Below the pieces are notes generated by a model that ran no database searches, was not told the DNA's origin, and saw only the letters and a list, made by a program, of their open reading frames with translations. 64,000 nucleotides of DNA, taken from NCBI GenBank assembly GCA_020054675.1, contig JAIHAL010000005.1:124001-188000 (forward strand). The letters run 5' to 3'. Of this stretch, positions 37,263 to 45,681 are shown one piece after another; position 1 is the stretch's first letter; every line of letters begins with the position of its first letter. The DNA comes from Oscillospiraceae bacterium. Lineage in GTDB: Bacteria; Bacillota; Clostridia; Oscillospirales; Ruminococcaceae. Both the position numbers and the translations under genes were made by a program.

Positions 37263-38420
37263 TTAAAGCAAATCCGAAACATAAAAGGCTATCAGATATT
37301 TAAGTTTTTCCTTTTCGTCCAAATCTGTTTTGAGTATTTTCTTTATTTGCTTTATTTTATAATTTATAGTATTTCGGTGGACATAAGTTTTCTGCGCCAC
37401 CGCCTGCACGCTTGAATTATTTTCTAAATAATTTCTCAATGTCTGTACATAATCGGTGCCGGATTTCTTATCCGCCGCTTCAAGCCTGCCAAGAGTTTCT
37501 TGGTAATATTCATGCAGAACTTCCCTGTCCTCCACCGAAACAAGCAGCTTGTATATGCCAAGATTTTGATAAAAAAGGCTTGGCTCGTTTTGCATTTTTG
37601 CAAGTTTTAAGGCGCAAACTGCCTTGTTGTATGCTGATGAAACAAACGGATACCCCTTTCCTGTCGGGCTTGCACCAATAAAAACACGGCAAATATTTTT
37701 AAACTTTTCGCATTCGGCATGGAGCGATTTAATAAAATCCCCCGCCGCCTTTGCATCAAAGTCATTAAGTATGGCAACCAACATATCTTCATTTATAAAA
37801 AGGCAAAACAATCTTCCGCTGCCGTTAAGTATGCGGTTGGCAGTGAATTTCAAATTGTTCAGAACTTCATCCTCATCGGTTTTAGCCAAAAATTCAGGCT
37901 TTGCCGCAATCACGCAATACTGGCTTTCGGGATAAAATCCCCTCCTTTCAAGCGTAGGCTTGTAGGATTTCACTTCATCCGGCGAATAAATAAGATTTTT
38001 AAAGGCGCCGGCAATGCCCACTTCTATTTCTTCATTTGCCACAATCCTATGGCAAAGGTCATAGGTTATGTCAATCAAATGCACCGGCCAAGGCACCGTA
38101 AAAAGCGGAAACGATGTTTCCTCGCAATAGCTTATGACATTCTGCGGAACCGATGAAATATATGGCCCCACATTAAGCACAAGCCCGCTTGAATTTTTCT
38201 CCTGCAATTTCATTATAAATTCAAGCAGCCAATCCGTGCCTGAATGCGCTATCCCGGTAGTGAATACAAGCTCGTTCCCATGCAAAAACCTCGGCACTTC
38301 ATGGTCCTCGATTATATGCACCCAGCGCACGAACTTTTCCATTCCTGCACTTCCCGCCACAAGCTTCATGCCATAGAGCTTCTCAACATTTGCGCAGACC
38401 CTTTTCATTGTAATAGCCAT
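37263..38420 (-). CDS. PucR family transcriptional regulator
   Basis: The 385-residue protein has an N-terminal PucR-type domain (LVAGSAGMEKFVRWVHIIEDHEVPRFLHGNELVFTTG, near 20-60), a middle GGDEF-like/CdaR segment, and a C-terminal PucR-type helix-turn-helix (NNSSVQAVAQKTYVHRNTINYKIKQIKKIL, near 335-365). PucR proteins control nucleobase breakdown, which matches the surrounding genes. Encoded inside the operon, it probably regulates the divergent promoters at 42.9 and 43.2 kb. AAAAGGTGAG precedes ATG 38420. Confidence 0.92.
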   Translation of the reverse strand: MAITMKRVCANVEKLYGMKLVAGSAGMEKFVRWVHIIEDHEVPRFLHGNELVFTTGIAHSGTDWLLEFIMKLQEKNSSGLVLNVGPYISSVPQNVISYCEETSFPLFTVPWPVHLIDITYDLCHRIVANEEIEVGIAGAFKNLIYSPDEVKSYKPTLERRGFYPESQYCVIAAKPEFLAKTDEDEVLNNLKFTANRILNGSGRLFCLFINEDMLVAILNDFDAKAAGDFIKSLHAECEKFKNICRVFIGASPTGKGYPFVSSAYNKAVCALKLAKMQNEPSLFYQNLGIYKLLVSVEDREVLHEYYQETLGRLEAADKKSGTDYVQTLRNYLENNSSVQAVAQKTYVHRNTINYKIKQIKKILKTDLDEKEKLKYLIAFYVSDLL

Positions 38421-38440
38421 TGGCGCTCACCTTTTCAAAT

Positions 38441-39937
38441 TCAGCGTTTTAAAACCCTCTTTCCCGCAGAAATCGCCCCTGTCGGACATACGTGCAAACA
38501 AAGATGGCATCCCACGCACTCCTTGCCTAAAAGAGAAACTTTCCTTTCGGACTTATCCCATTTTATTGCCTGATGCCCGCCGTCCATGCAGGAAATATGG
38601 CATCTTCCGCAGCCGATGCATTTTTCTTTGTCGAAAACGGGGTAAACAATGCTTCCTCTGTCAAGCTTATCGGCAGGAACAATGTTCGGAAGAGCTGCTC
38701 CAACCATCTCAGAAACCGATTTAAAGCCGTTTTCAAGCATATAAGCCGAAAGTCCGTCAATTAGGTCGTCAATTATCCGGTATCCGTACTGCATTACAGC
38801 CGTCGTAACCTGTATGTTTGAGCAGCCGAGAAGTATGAATTCAATGGCGTCGCGCCATGTTTCAATCCCTCCCATGCCGCTTATGGGGATTCCCGAAAGC
38901 CTTTTGTTCTGCGCCATATCGTTTATGAACCTCAGCGCTATCGGCTTCACCGCCTTGCCGGAATATCCCGAAACCGAGGATTTTCCCGCAACCGACGGAG
39001 TCGGACACAGCTGCGGCAAATCAATTGCCGTTATGCTTTTTATTGTATTTATTGCCGCAAGGCCATCCGCTCCGCCCTCAACCGCGGCAATGGCCGCCGG
39101 TTCCATATTGCCCGTATTTGGAGTCATTTTGGCAAGAATCGGCAAAGATGAGCCCTTCCTTGTCATTTCCGTATAGCGCTTTACAAGCTCGGGATTTTGC
39201 CCCACATCAGAACCAAGCCCCTCTCCGCTCATATGCGGGCAGGAAAAATTGCATTCTATTATATCCGCGCCGATTTCTTGGACCGCTTTTGCAAGATAAG
39301 TCCATTCTTCGTCGTTTTGCCCCATTATTGAAGCAACTATGACTTTGTTTGGAAAATCCTTTTTGAGCCGCTGCATGAACTTTAAATTTTCTTCAAGCGG
39401 ATGCTCGGCAATCTGCTCCAAATTCCTGAATCCAACAAAAGGCGTGCCCTCTTTCCCTATGGCATCAAAACGCGGAGAAACCTCTCTTGGGCGCAAAACA
39501 CCTATGGTTTTGAAAACTACTCCTGCCCAGCCCATTTCAAGCGCCCTTGCGCACATTTCATAATTGCTTGCAACCACGGACGATGAAAGGAAAAACGGGT
39601 TTTCGCATCTCACCCCGCAAAAATCCACCGACAAATCCGCCCTGCCGTCCGGCGGAGGCGTTATGCTCGATTTCACATAATCCGCCATTTTCTTTATCCT
39701 TATCGGTATGTTTGCGTTAAGGCAGGCTTTCTCACAAGCCGCCGAAATGCATCCCTCGCAGGAAGACATAAGCCTTGCAGCGCCCTTGGCATTGTCAAAC
39801 CTAACCGCCCTTATAAATCTTGCCGGGTCCTCTCCGTGCGGGCAGGCCGCACTGCAAGGCGCATCATGGCATAAAAGGCAGCGGGATGCCTCCTCGTTCA
39901 ATATCTTATGCGAAAATTTGGAAAGTGAATTTTTCAT
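38441..39937 (-). CDS. preA: Dihydropyrimidine dehydrogenase PreA-like subunit with N-terminal Fe-S domain
   Basis: The C-terminal ~400 residues match PreA: an FMN barrel (LSVDFCGVRCENPFFLSSS, ECNFSCPHMSGEGLGSDVGQ, KSSVSGYSGKAVKPIALRF, ISGMGGIETWRDA) and a final 2[4Fe-4S] domain (CIGCGRCHISC, CVGCHLCLHVCP). The N-terminal ~100 residues add a DPD/PreT-type Fe-S domain (CLLCHDAPCSAACP, CEGCISAACEKAC), but the FAD/NAD(P)H part of PreT is absent. It should reduce uracil/thymine to the dihydro form, with electrons arriving through Fe-S clusters, possibly from ferredoxin. ATG 39937 is preferred over ATG 39955, with AAAGG upstream, but this is not certain. Confidence 0.88.
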   Translation of the reverse strand: MKNSLSKFSHKILNEEASRCLLCHDAPCSAACPHGEDPARFIRAVRFDNAKGAARLMSSCEGCISAACEKACLNANIPIRIKKMADYVKSSITPPPDGRADLSVDFCGVRCENPFFLSSSVVASNYEMCARALEMGWAGVVFKTIGVLRPREVSPRFDAIGKEGTPFVGFRNLEQIAEHPLEENLKFMQRLKKDFPNKVIVASIMGQNDEEWTYLAKAVQEIGADIIECNFSCPHMSGEGLGSDVGQNPELVKRYTEMTRKGSSLPILAKMTPNTGNMEPAAIAAVEGGADGLAAINTIKSITAIDLPQLCPTPSVAGKSSVSGYSGKAVKPIALRFINDMAQNKRLSGIPISGMGGIETWRDAIEFILLGCSNIQVTTAVMQYGYRIIDDLIDGLSAYMLENGFKSVSEMVGAALPNIVPADKLDRGSIVYPVFDKEKCIGCGRCHISCMDGGHQAIKWDKSERKVSLLGKECVGCHLCLHVCPTGAISAGKRVLKR

Positions 39938-39961
39938 AAAACCACGCCTTTGCATTAAAAT

Positions 39962-41329
39962 TTATTTTCTCGGAATTCTCTTTACAAATTTGCCCCATCC
40001 GGCTTCTCCGACAAATTTTCCGTTGTCATAAACAAGTTTTCCTCTTGAAAAGGTTTTTTCGGGATATCCGCTGAATTTTACGCCTTCCCAAATTGTATGG
40101 TCATAGTCGGAGTGCATATTTGAGCAAGAAACCGTAAATTCCTTCTTGGGGTCGTAAATCACTATGTCGGCATCATATCCCGGCGTCAGATTTCCCTTTC
40201 TTGCGCATCCGAAGATTTTTGCCGGATTGAAGGAGCATACTTCAACCGCCTTTGAAAATGAGATTTCCCCCTTGTTTGCAGCATCAAGCATAAACGGGTA
40301 CAGGTTCTCAACTCCCGCGCAGCCGTTTGGGATTTTGGTGAAATCATCCTTGCCCCAGTCCTTTTCATAGCTCATAAAAGGGCAATGGTCGGTCGCCACA
40401 ACGGAAATATCCCCCCTTTTAAGAGCCTGCCAAAGCGCTTTGCGGCTCTCCTCGCCTTTCATTGGCGGTGAGCATACAAAATTCCTGCCGTCCTCGCGCT
40501 TGTAAACCTCGTTTGTAAAATAAAGGTACTGCGGGCAGGTTTCGGCATAAATTTCATAACCCTCGCTTCTTGCCTTTGAAACAGCTTCTGCCCCCTCCTT
40601 GTTTGCAAGGTGGACTATGTAGAGCGGAGCGTTTAATGACTTTGCCCAGTGTATTGCCCTTATGTCGGCTTCAGCTTCGACAAATTCCGGCCTGCTCATG
40701 TAGTGGTACCATGCGCTGGTTTTGCCCTCCGAAAGATACTTTGATACTCTTGCATCTATAAGGTCGGGATTTTCAGCATGAACGTTTGTAAGAGTACCTG
40801 CCTCCTTTGACTTTTCAAGGATTTTTGCCAGCGTGCCATCATCAACCATCATATTTTCCTTTTTGTAAACCATAAAGCATTTAAAGCTTGGCACGCCGTA
40901 TTCAGCGGCGGCGGAAAATTCATCAAGCAATTCCCCGCCGTTCAAATCCGTTATCGCGCAGTGAAAGGCATAATCGACGCAGGCTTCATTTTCAGCCATT
41001 TTATTGCGCTCTTCAACAGTCTGTACAATCCCTTTTCCTTTTCTTTGGATTGCATAATCAAAAACCGTTGTAACCCCGCCGCATGCGGCTGCCCTTGTGC
41101 CTGAAAAATATCCATCGGCGGAAACAGTCCCTCCGAAAGGCATTGCGAGATGGGTATGCACATCTATTGCTCCGGGAAGGACATATTTGCCCGATGCGTC
41201 GACAACCTGCGCCCCGGTTTCGTCAAAGCCTTTTCCTATGGCGGCGATAATTCCGTCTTTTACGGCTATATCAGCCTCATAAACTTCAACAGGCGAAACG
41301 ATTTTTCCATTTTTTATAATCAAATCCAT
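39962..41329 (-). CDS. hydA: Dihydropyrimidinase
   Basis: The 455-residue cyclic amidohydrolase has the binuclear metal site: DVHTH (His58, His60), the carboxylated Lys150 in PSFKCFMVYK, His184 in NVHAEN, His240 in IVHLANKEGA and Asp314 in ATDHCPF. It opens dihydrouracil to N-carbamoyl-beta-alanine. It lies 9 bp after the M20 hydrolase gene and 24 bp before the PreA-like gene. Hydantoinase or a YgeZ-like purine-derivative activity is an alternative, but the aminotransferase and reductase downstream favour pyrimidines. Confidence 0.92.
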   Translation of the reverse strand: MDLIIKNGKIVSPVEVYEADIAVKDGIIAAIGKGFDETGAQVVDASGKYVLPGAIDVHTHLAMPFGGTVSADGYFSGTRAAACGGVTTVFDYAIQRKGKGIVQTVEERNKMAENEACVDYAFHCAITDLNGGELLDEFSAAAEYGVPSFKCFMVYKKENMMVDDGTLAKILEKSKEAGTLTNVHAENPDLIDARVSKYLSEGKTSAWYHYMSRPEFVEAEADIRAIHWAKSLNAPLYIVHLANKEGAEAVSKARSEGYEIYAETCPQYLYFTNEVYKREDGRNFVCSPPMKGEESRKALWQALKRGDISVVATDHCPFMSYEKDWGKDDFTKIPNGCAGVENLYPFMLDAANKGEISFSKAVEVCSFNPAKIFGCARKGNLTPGYDADIVIYDPKKEFTVSCSNMHSDYDHTIWEGVKFSGYPEKTFSRGKLVYDNGKFVGEAGWGKFVKRIPRK

Positions 41330-41338
41330 AGCTCTTCC

Positions 41339-42667
41339 CTACCATTCTACCTTTTCAAATGCTTCAAGCCCCTGTTCGGACACATTAAGAAAAATTGCCG
41401 CATTTCCCGCAAGAGCTTTTTTCATAAAATCGGTGCGGCACTTGTCATACGGTGTATGCGCATACTGTTCCTGCATGGGAGAATAGCCTATTGTAGGCTT
41501 GCGGTCTATTCCGCAGGTCTTGCTGCCGTCGGTCCCGAAATCCCAATAGCCGTACTTGACAGGCTGGCCCAGAGCCGAAAGCGCCTCAGACGCCGCTTTG
41601 ACAAAAGGATGGTCGGTGCTTATCTTCCATGGGTTCATATACTTTACAGCCTCACATGAAACTCCGGTATAAGAAACTTCGGTTGCTGTTTTTACTTTTA
41701 CGTCCGCACGGAATTCCGGGTCCTTTGCGGCAAGCTCGTCAATTATTGCTTGAACCTCGGCAATTACGCTTTCAACAGTTTCTCCGGGAATTGTCCTTCT
41801 GTCAATGGAAAGCATGCACTTATCGGGAACAATGGAAAGCGCTCCCGGCGAACATTCTATTATATTGAGCGAAACGGATGCTTTTCCAAGCTGAGGGTCA
41901 ACCGGAAGCGACGGATAAAGCTCATCTTTCAGCTTTTCAATTAAAGGGATTGCCTTGTATATTGCGTTGATTCCAAGCCAAGGCGCACTGCCGTGCGATG
42001 TCCTGCCGTAAACCGTGATAAGAAGCTCTACCCTGCCCCTATGACCGCAGTAAATTTTAAGCGAAGTTGCCTCCGATGAAACCATTGCGTCATAAGAAAG
42101 CCCTTTTTCAGCAAAAGTTTTGTCTATAAGATATTTCATGCCAACCATTTCCGCAGGTTCTTCCTGAACAACGCCTGTAAACATGAATGTTCCCTTTATC
42201 GGAACGCCTTGCGCCCTCAATTTGGCTATAAGACCTCCGGCATAAATTTGCACTGCCTCCCCGCATTTCACATCCGATGCAGCCCTTCCGTGAATGCATT
42301 CGACAAGCTCTTTCACTGTTTTTTCCTGGTCGTCGGCCTCACATACGTCAATTGCTCCGCCGTAAGGGTCGTATCCTTGCCAGTTTGCGCTGTCGCCGGG
42401 GCTTACATGGTCCATATGGGAATTGTACATTATGGTCGGGCCGGGAAGCGTGCCTTTAACAAGTCCCACAACATTGCCCTGTTCATCGCGGAAAACTTCA
42501 TCATAGCCAAGCTTTTTCATTTCTTCCATATCCAGGTCGGCAAGATTTTTTTCCGTTCCGCTGATGCTTGGAGTCTGCACAAGCTTTTGCGCAAACTTTA
42601 CCATTTCCGGATAAAGTTCCTCCGCCGCAGCGTTGATTTTTTCCACAAGATTTTTTTCCATTTTCAT
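41339..42667 (-). CDS. M20 family amidohydrolase, YgeY-like; candidate N-carbamoyl-beta-alanine amidohydrolase
   Basis: The 442-residue protein has M20 metallopeptidase metal ligands: MYNSHMDHVSPGD, the Glu pair in VVQEEPAEM, EATSLKIYCGHRGR, and the C-terminal AHTPYDKCRTDF. Sequence segments resemble the YgeY group, whose genes accompany YgeZ-type dihydropyrimidinases in anaerobic purine clusters. Here it is the first gene of the pyrimidine unit, where an N-carbamoyl-beta-amino-acid hydrolase is needed, so that role is inferred. AAAGGAAGG supports ATG 42667. A 225-base leader with an attenuator-like hairpin precedes it. Confidence 0.85.
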   Translation of the reverse strand: MKMEKNLVEKINAAAEELYPEMVKFAQKLVQTPSISGTEKNLADLDMEEMKKLGYDEVFRDEQGNVVGLVKGTLPGPTIMYNSHMDHVSPGDSANWQGYDPYGGAIDVCEADDQEKTVKELVECIHGRAASDVKCGEAVQIYAGGLIAKLRAQGVPIKGTFMFTGVVQEEPAEMVGMKYLIDKTFAEKGLSYDAMVSSEATSLKIYCGHRGRVELLITVYGRTSHGSAPWLGINAIYKAIPLIEKLKDELYPSLPVDPQLGKASVSLNIIECSPGALSIVPDKCMLSIDRRTIPGETVESVIAEVQAIIDELAAKDPEFRADVKVKTATEVSYTGVSCEAVKYMNPWKISTDHPFVKAASEALSALGQPVKYGYWDFGTDGSKTCGIDRKPTIGYSPMQEQYAHTPYDKCRTDFMKKALAGNAAIFLNVSEQGLEAFEKVEW

Positions 42668-42820
42668 GACACAACCTTCCTTTCAATATTTTATATGACG
42701 CCAATTTGCAAGTTGTTGTAAATCGTCTTTCATATATCTTTGTTAAAATAAACTTTCCGAAGCCTTGCCATTTCAAGACCAAAGAAAATCCTCACCTTTG
42801 AGAAATCCCTGTTTTCTGAG

Positions 42821-42862
42821 AAAAATCAAAAGGCGCAGATGATTTTACACATCTGCGCCTTT
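42821..42862 (-). terminator. Leader terminator / attenuator of the pyrimidine operon
   Basis: On the minus strand AAAGGCGCAGATG (42862-42850) pairs with CATCTGCGCCTTT (42841-42829), followed by TGATTTTT. It lies about 30 bases after the predicted start site and some 160 bases before the M20 gene, so it would stop transcription unless antiterminated. Confidence 0.7.
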
Positions 42863-42898
42863 GCAAGACTTCAAAAAGCATTTTCTTTTGTTTTTTGT

Positions 42899-42927
42899 AC
42901 TATAGCATAGTTTGGCCGTCCTGTCAA
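42899..42927 (-). promoter_or_regulatory. Promoter of the pyrimidine catabolism operon
   Basis: On the minus strand, consensus TTGACA (42927-42922) and TATAGT (42904-42899) are separated by 17 bp. Confidence 0.8.
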
Positions 42928-43186
42928 CCCCTCAAAACCGCCCATAAAAAATCGTCATTTTGACTAATTCAAAAGCGGATTTTTTCTTTATGAATCCATA
43001 ATTCAAAATTCAAATTCTTTAAAACATCGAAATATAGGCATTTTTTATTAGTAAATTTTGCACAAATATATTAAGCGGAAAATTTGTTTTAATCGGCTTT
43101 TTTAAAATTCCGATGTGCCAAAGCACAAAGCAAATCCTTAAAGCGAAGATTTTGGCATAAAAAATATTTTTTTGAATTTTTGCCTA

Positions 43187-43215
43187 TTGAAACTTGCAAA
43201 ATTAAATGCTATAAT
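43187..43215 (+). promoter_or_regulatory. Promoter of the NitT/TauT-type importer operon
   Basis: TTGAAA (43187-43192) and TATAAT (43210-43215) are 17 bp apart, 121 bp before the ATPase start codon. Confidence 0.8.
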
Positions 43216-43276
43216 ACAATCAAAGTTTTGCAAGCCCCCCTCGGATTGCAATATCTTTTCCACACAAACAAATTGC

Positions 43277-43316
43277 AAAGGCGCAGTTGAATTTTTCATC
43301 TGCGCCTTTTCTTTAT
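43277..43316 (+). terminator. Leader terminator / attenuator of the importer operon
   Basis: AAAGGCGCAG (43277-43286) pairs with CTGCGCCTTT (43300-43309), followed by TCTTTATT. It lies between the promoter and the ribosome binding site, 27 bp before the start codon, and shares its arms with the minus-strand leader hairpin. Confidence 0.7.
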
Positions 43317-43336
43317 TCTGTTAGGAGGATGCCGCC

Positions 43337-44107
43337 ATGAACAACACACCGGAAATTACAATAAAAAACGTAAGCATGGTTTACAACGACAAGGGAAGGG
43401 ATGTCACCGCCCTTTCAAATGTAAGCCTTGAAATACAAAAGGGAGAATTCATTTCACTGCTCGGACCGTCAGGATGCGGAAAAACTACACTTTTAAGGAT
43501 TATAGCAGACCTTTTGCAGCCGACCTCCGGCACTGTTGAAGTCTGCGGGAAATCCCCCCGCGAGGTGCGTCTTGAAAAAAAATACGGAATAGTGTTCCAA
43601 AGCCCTGTGCTTTACGATTGGAGAACCGTAAGGAAAAACATCTGCCTGCCGCTTGAACTCATGAAAATAGACAAAGCAGAGCAAAACAACCGTGTCGATG
43701 CCTTGCTGGAAATGATAGGACTTGAAAAATTCCAAAACCATTATCCCAACCAGTTGAGCGGAGGAATGCAGCAAAGGGTCGGCATAGCGCGCGCACTTGC
43801 AATACAGCCGGAAATACTGCTTATGGATGAGCCTTTTTCGGCGCTTGACGAATTCACTCGCGAAAAGCTCAACGAAGACCTTTTAAGAATTTGGAGAAAA
43901 ACAAACAAAACCGTTATATTCGTAACCCACAGCATTGCCGAATCGGTTTTCCTTTCCGACAGGGTATGCGTGCTTTCTCCCCATCCGGGAAGGCTTTCGG
44001 CAGTGGTAGACATAGACCTTCCCCGCCCGCGCACAAAGGAAATGCGCGAAAGCCCTGAATTTTTCAATCTTGTCACAAAAATAAGAAACAGCTTCGAGGG
44101 GGTATGA
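43337..44107 (+). CDS. ABC transporter ATP-binding protein (NitT/TauT family)
   Basis: The 256-residue ATPase has Walker A GPSGCGKTT, signature LSGGMQQRVGIARA, Walker B ILLMDEPFSALD and the switch His in FVTHSIAESVFL. The YDWRTVRKNI segment and overall similarity place it with nitrate/sulfonate/taurine/pyrimidine importers (SsuB, TauB, ThiZ). TTAGGAGGA precedes its ATG. It energises the permeases encoded downstream, whose first gene overlaps its stop by 4 bp. Divergent transcription from the pyrimidine genes suggests a nucleobase or pyrimidine-like cargo. Confidence 0.93.
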   Translation: MNNTPEITIKNVSMVYNDKGRDVTALSNVSLEIQKGEFISLLGPSGCGKTTLLRIIADLLQPTSGTVEVCGKSPREVRLEKKYGIVFQSPVLYDWRTVRKNICLPLELMKIDKAEQNNRVDALLEMIGLEKFQNHYPNQLSGGMQQRVGIARALAIQPEILLMDEPFSALDEFTREKLNEDLLRIWRKTNKTVIFVTHSIAESVFLSDRVCVLSPHPGRLSAVVDIDLPRPRTKEMRESPEFFNLVTKIRNSFEGV

Positions 44108-44892
44108 GCATGAAAAAAAACAAAGCCACGGCAGCACTGCTTTGGACGGCAGGCGTTGTCCTGCTGTGGGAAGGCGTTGCATTTTTCCTTGCAAACATAT
44201 TGCATGACAAAATGGCAAATGCAAAGCTTCCCTACCTCCACAGCATAATTTACACAATAGCGGCAAATTTTTCTGAAATTTCAAATGCCGCACTCATTAC
44301 CGTTTCAAAAGCGGCCACAGGCTTTGCTCTTGGCGCCGCTGCCGGAATAATGCTTGCAGTGATAATGAGCATTTCAAAAACCGCTGAAAAAATTGCCTTC
44401 CCATACCTTATCATTTCGCAAATGATACCTGTTTTAGGACTTGCGCCCATTATTTTCAACCTTGTGCGCAACATGGACCTTTCAAGGATAATCATAGCCG
44501 CATATCTGACATTTTTTCCGGTTGCGGCAAATATGCTTGGAGGACTTAAAAGCGTTGAGCCTGAAAAAAGGGAGCTTATGTACTCATATGCCGCCAAAAA
44601 AAGAAGCGTTTACATAAAACTCATGCTCCCGTTTTCGCTGCCGTACCTTATGACCGGACTTAAAATAGCCGCTCCGCTTTCAATAACCGCTTCAATTCTT
44701 GTCGATATGCTCGGCTCAAAGGGCGGAATCGGGGTAAAGCTGCTTTATTCGCTTTACGGCGGGGAAAAAGATATATTCTGGGCATCAGTCCTTGTCTGCG
44801 CCGCAATAGGAATGCTCAGCTGCTTCATTATAATCCTTGCGGAAAAAATACTTATACCTTGGAAAAAAACAAGCTCCGGAGGTGAGGAATGA
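44104..44892 (+). CDS. ABC transporter permease (NitT/TauT family), first subunit
   Basis: The 262-residue protein has about six membrane helices and the SsuC/TauC-type core (ISKAATGFALGAAAGIMLAV-like segment and SQMIPVLGLAPIIFNLV). Its coupling loop is YSYAAKKRSVYIKLMLPFSLPYL. It overlaps the ATPase gene by 4 bp and the second permease gene by 4 bp, so the importer is made as a coupled set with two different permeases forming the channel. Confidence 0.9.
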   Translation: MSMKKNKATAALLWTAGVVLLWEGVAFFLANILHDKMANAKLPYLHSIIYTIAANFSEISNAALITVSKAATGFALGAAAGIMLAVIMSISKTAEKIAFPYLIISQMIPVLGLAPIIFNLVRNMDLSRIIIAAYLTFFPVAANMLGGLKSVEPEKRELMYSYAAKKRSVYIKLMLPFSLPYLMTGLKIAAPLSITASILVDMLGSKGGIGVKLLYSLYGGEKDIFWASVLVCAAIGMLSCFIIILAEKILIPWKKTSSGGEE

Positions 44893-45656
44893 TGAAAAAG
44901 AAATCCGACATTCTGTGGCCCCTTGGATTTGGAGCCGTATTTCTTATAATATGGCAGCTTTACGGCTTTCACCGCCTCTTGGATTTAAAGCCCTTCCAGC
45001 TTCCCGTTCCCTCCGAAATAATAATGACTATTTTTAAAAACCTTGAAAAGGTTTCTGGCGATTGCCTTTTAACGGTAACCGGCGCCATAGCCGGAATGGC
45101 AATAGGCTCCGCAATAGGATTTGCTGTTGCGGTTACGGCAACGCTTTTCCCTAAATGGGGATATGGAGGACTTACTGTTATTTCAGCTTTTAATGCAATT
45201 CCAATAGTTGCCCTTTCTCCAATCATGAACAGATGGTTTTCAACGGGAATGGGGCAAAAAATAGGAGTCGTCACGGTGGTTACCATGGCCGCAATGGCAA
45301 TAAACGCATACAGAGGGCTTAACGATTTAAAACCATTCTCCTTGGACCTTATGAGCTCCTATGCCGCGGACAAAAGAACGGTATTTTTCAGATTGAGGCT
45401 TCCAAGCTGCCTGCCAAGCGTTTTTACAGCGCTTAAAATAAACATAACTTCCGCAATGATTGCCGCAATAGTCAGCGAATATTTTGCCGCCTCAACATCC
45501 GGACTTGGTTTTGGCATAAAAGACAGCCTCAGAAAAGCCGAAATGGCAATGGGTTGGTCATACATAACCGTTTCCGCAATTGTAGGGATAATTCTTTATT
45601 TAATCATCCAAGCCGTCGAACGCCGTGCCATAAAATGGCACGCTTCACAAAAATAA
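44889..45656 (+). CDS. ABC transporter permease (NitT/TauT family), second subunit
   Basis: This is a 255-residue membrane protein with the same fold as the first permease: VTGAIAGMAIGSAIGFAVAV, FNAIPIVALSPIMNRWF, and coupling loop MSSYAADKRTVFFRLRLPSCLPS. GGAGGTGAGG lies before ATG 44889, and ATG 44892 is an equal alternative. Heterodimeric permeases are usual in pyrimidine-precursor (ThiX-like) and riboflavin-type importers of this superfamily. A substrate-binding lipoprotein gene follows after 25 bp. Confidence 0.9.
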   Translation: MMKKKSDILWPLGFGAVFLIIWQLYGFHRLLDLKPFQLPVPSEIIMTIFKNLEKVSGDCLLTVTGAIAGMAIGSAIGFAVAVTATLFPKWGYGGLTVISAFNAIPIVALSPIMNRWFSTGMGQKIGVVTVVTMAAMAINAYRGLNDLKPFSLDLMSSYAADKRTVFFRLRLPSCLPSVFTALKINITSAMIAAIVSEYFAASTSGLGFGIKDSLRKAEMAMGWSYITVSAIVGIILYLIIQAVERRAIKWHASQK

Positions 45657-45681
45657 ATTTAAAGCAAAGGGGTAATTCAAC

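Larger units (their letters stand above)
42668..43336. other. Divergent regulatory region of the pyrimidine catabolism and importer operons
   Basis: This 669-bp stretch has no convincing gene. It holds a minus-strand promoter (42899-42927), a plus-strand promoter (43187-43215) and one terminator-like hairpin in each leader, built from the same arms. The part between the promoters (42930-43186) is AT-rich and probably carries activator sites; none was recognised. The minus leader runs about 225 bases, including about 150 bases of unexplained sequence after the hairpin. Confidence 0.7.

Noticed and set aside
39150-39300. Apparent loss of the catalytic Cys of mammalian dihydropyrimidine dehydrogenase in the GSDVGQ loop
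   Set aside because: The bacterial PreA sequence of E. coli, as I remember it, has the same GSDVGQ loop, so this looks like the normal bacterial form and not a defect.
42792-42881. 29-codon leader ORF overlapping the minus-strand attenuator hairpin
   Set aside because: It has no ribosome binding site and no run of regulatory codons, and its Arg/Ser-rich product follows from the hairpin arms. Chance is the simpler explanation.
43216-43336. TPP or other known riboswitch before the NMT1/THI5-like importer
   Set aside because: No CTGAGA-type core or other familiar riboswitch element is present; only the terminator-like hairpin is visible.
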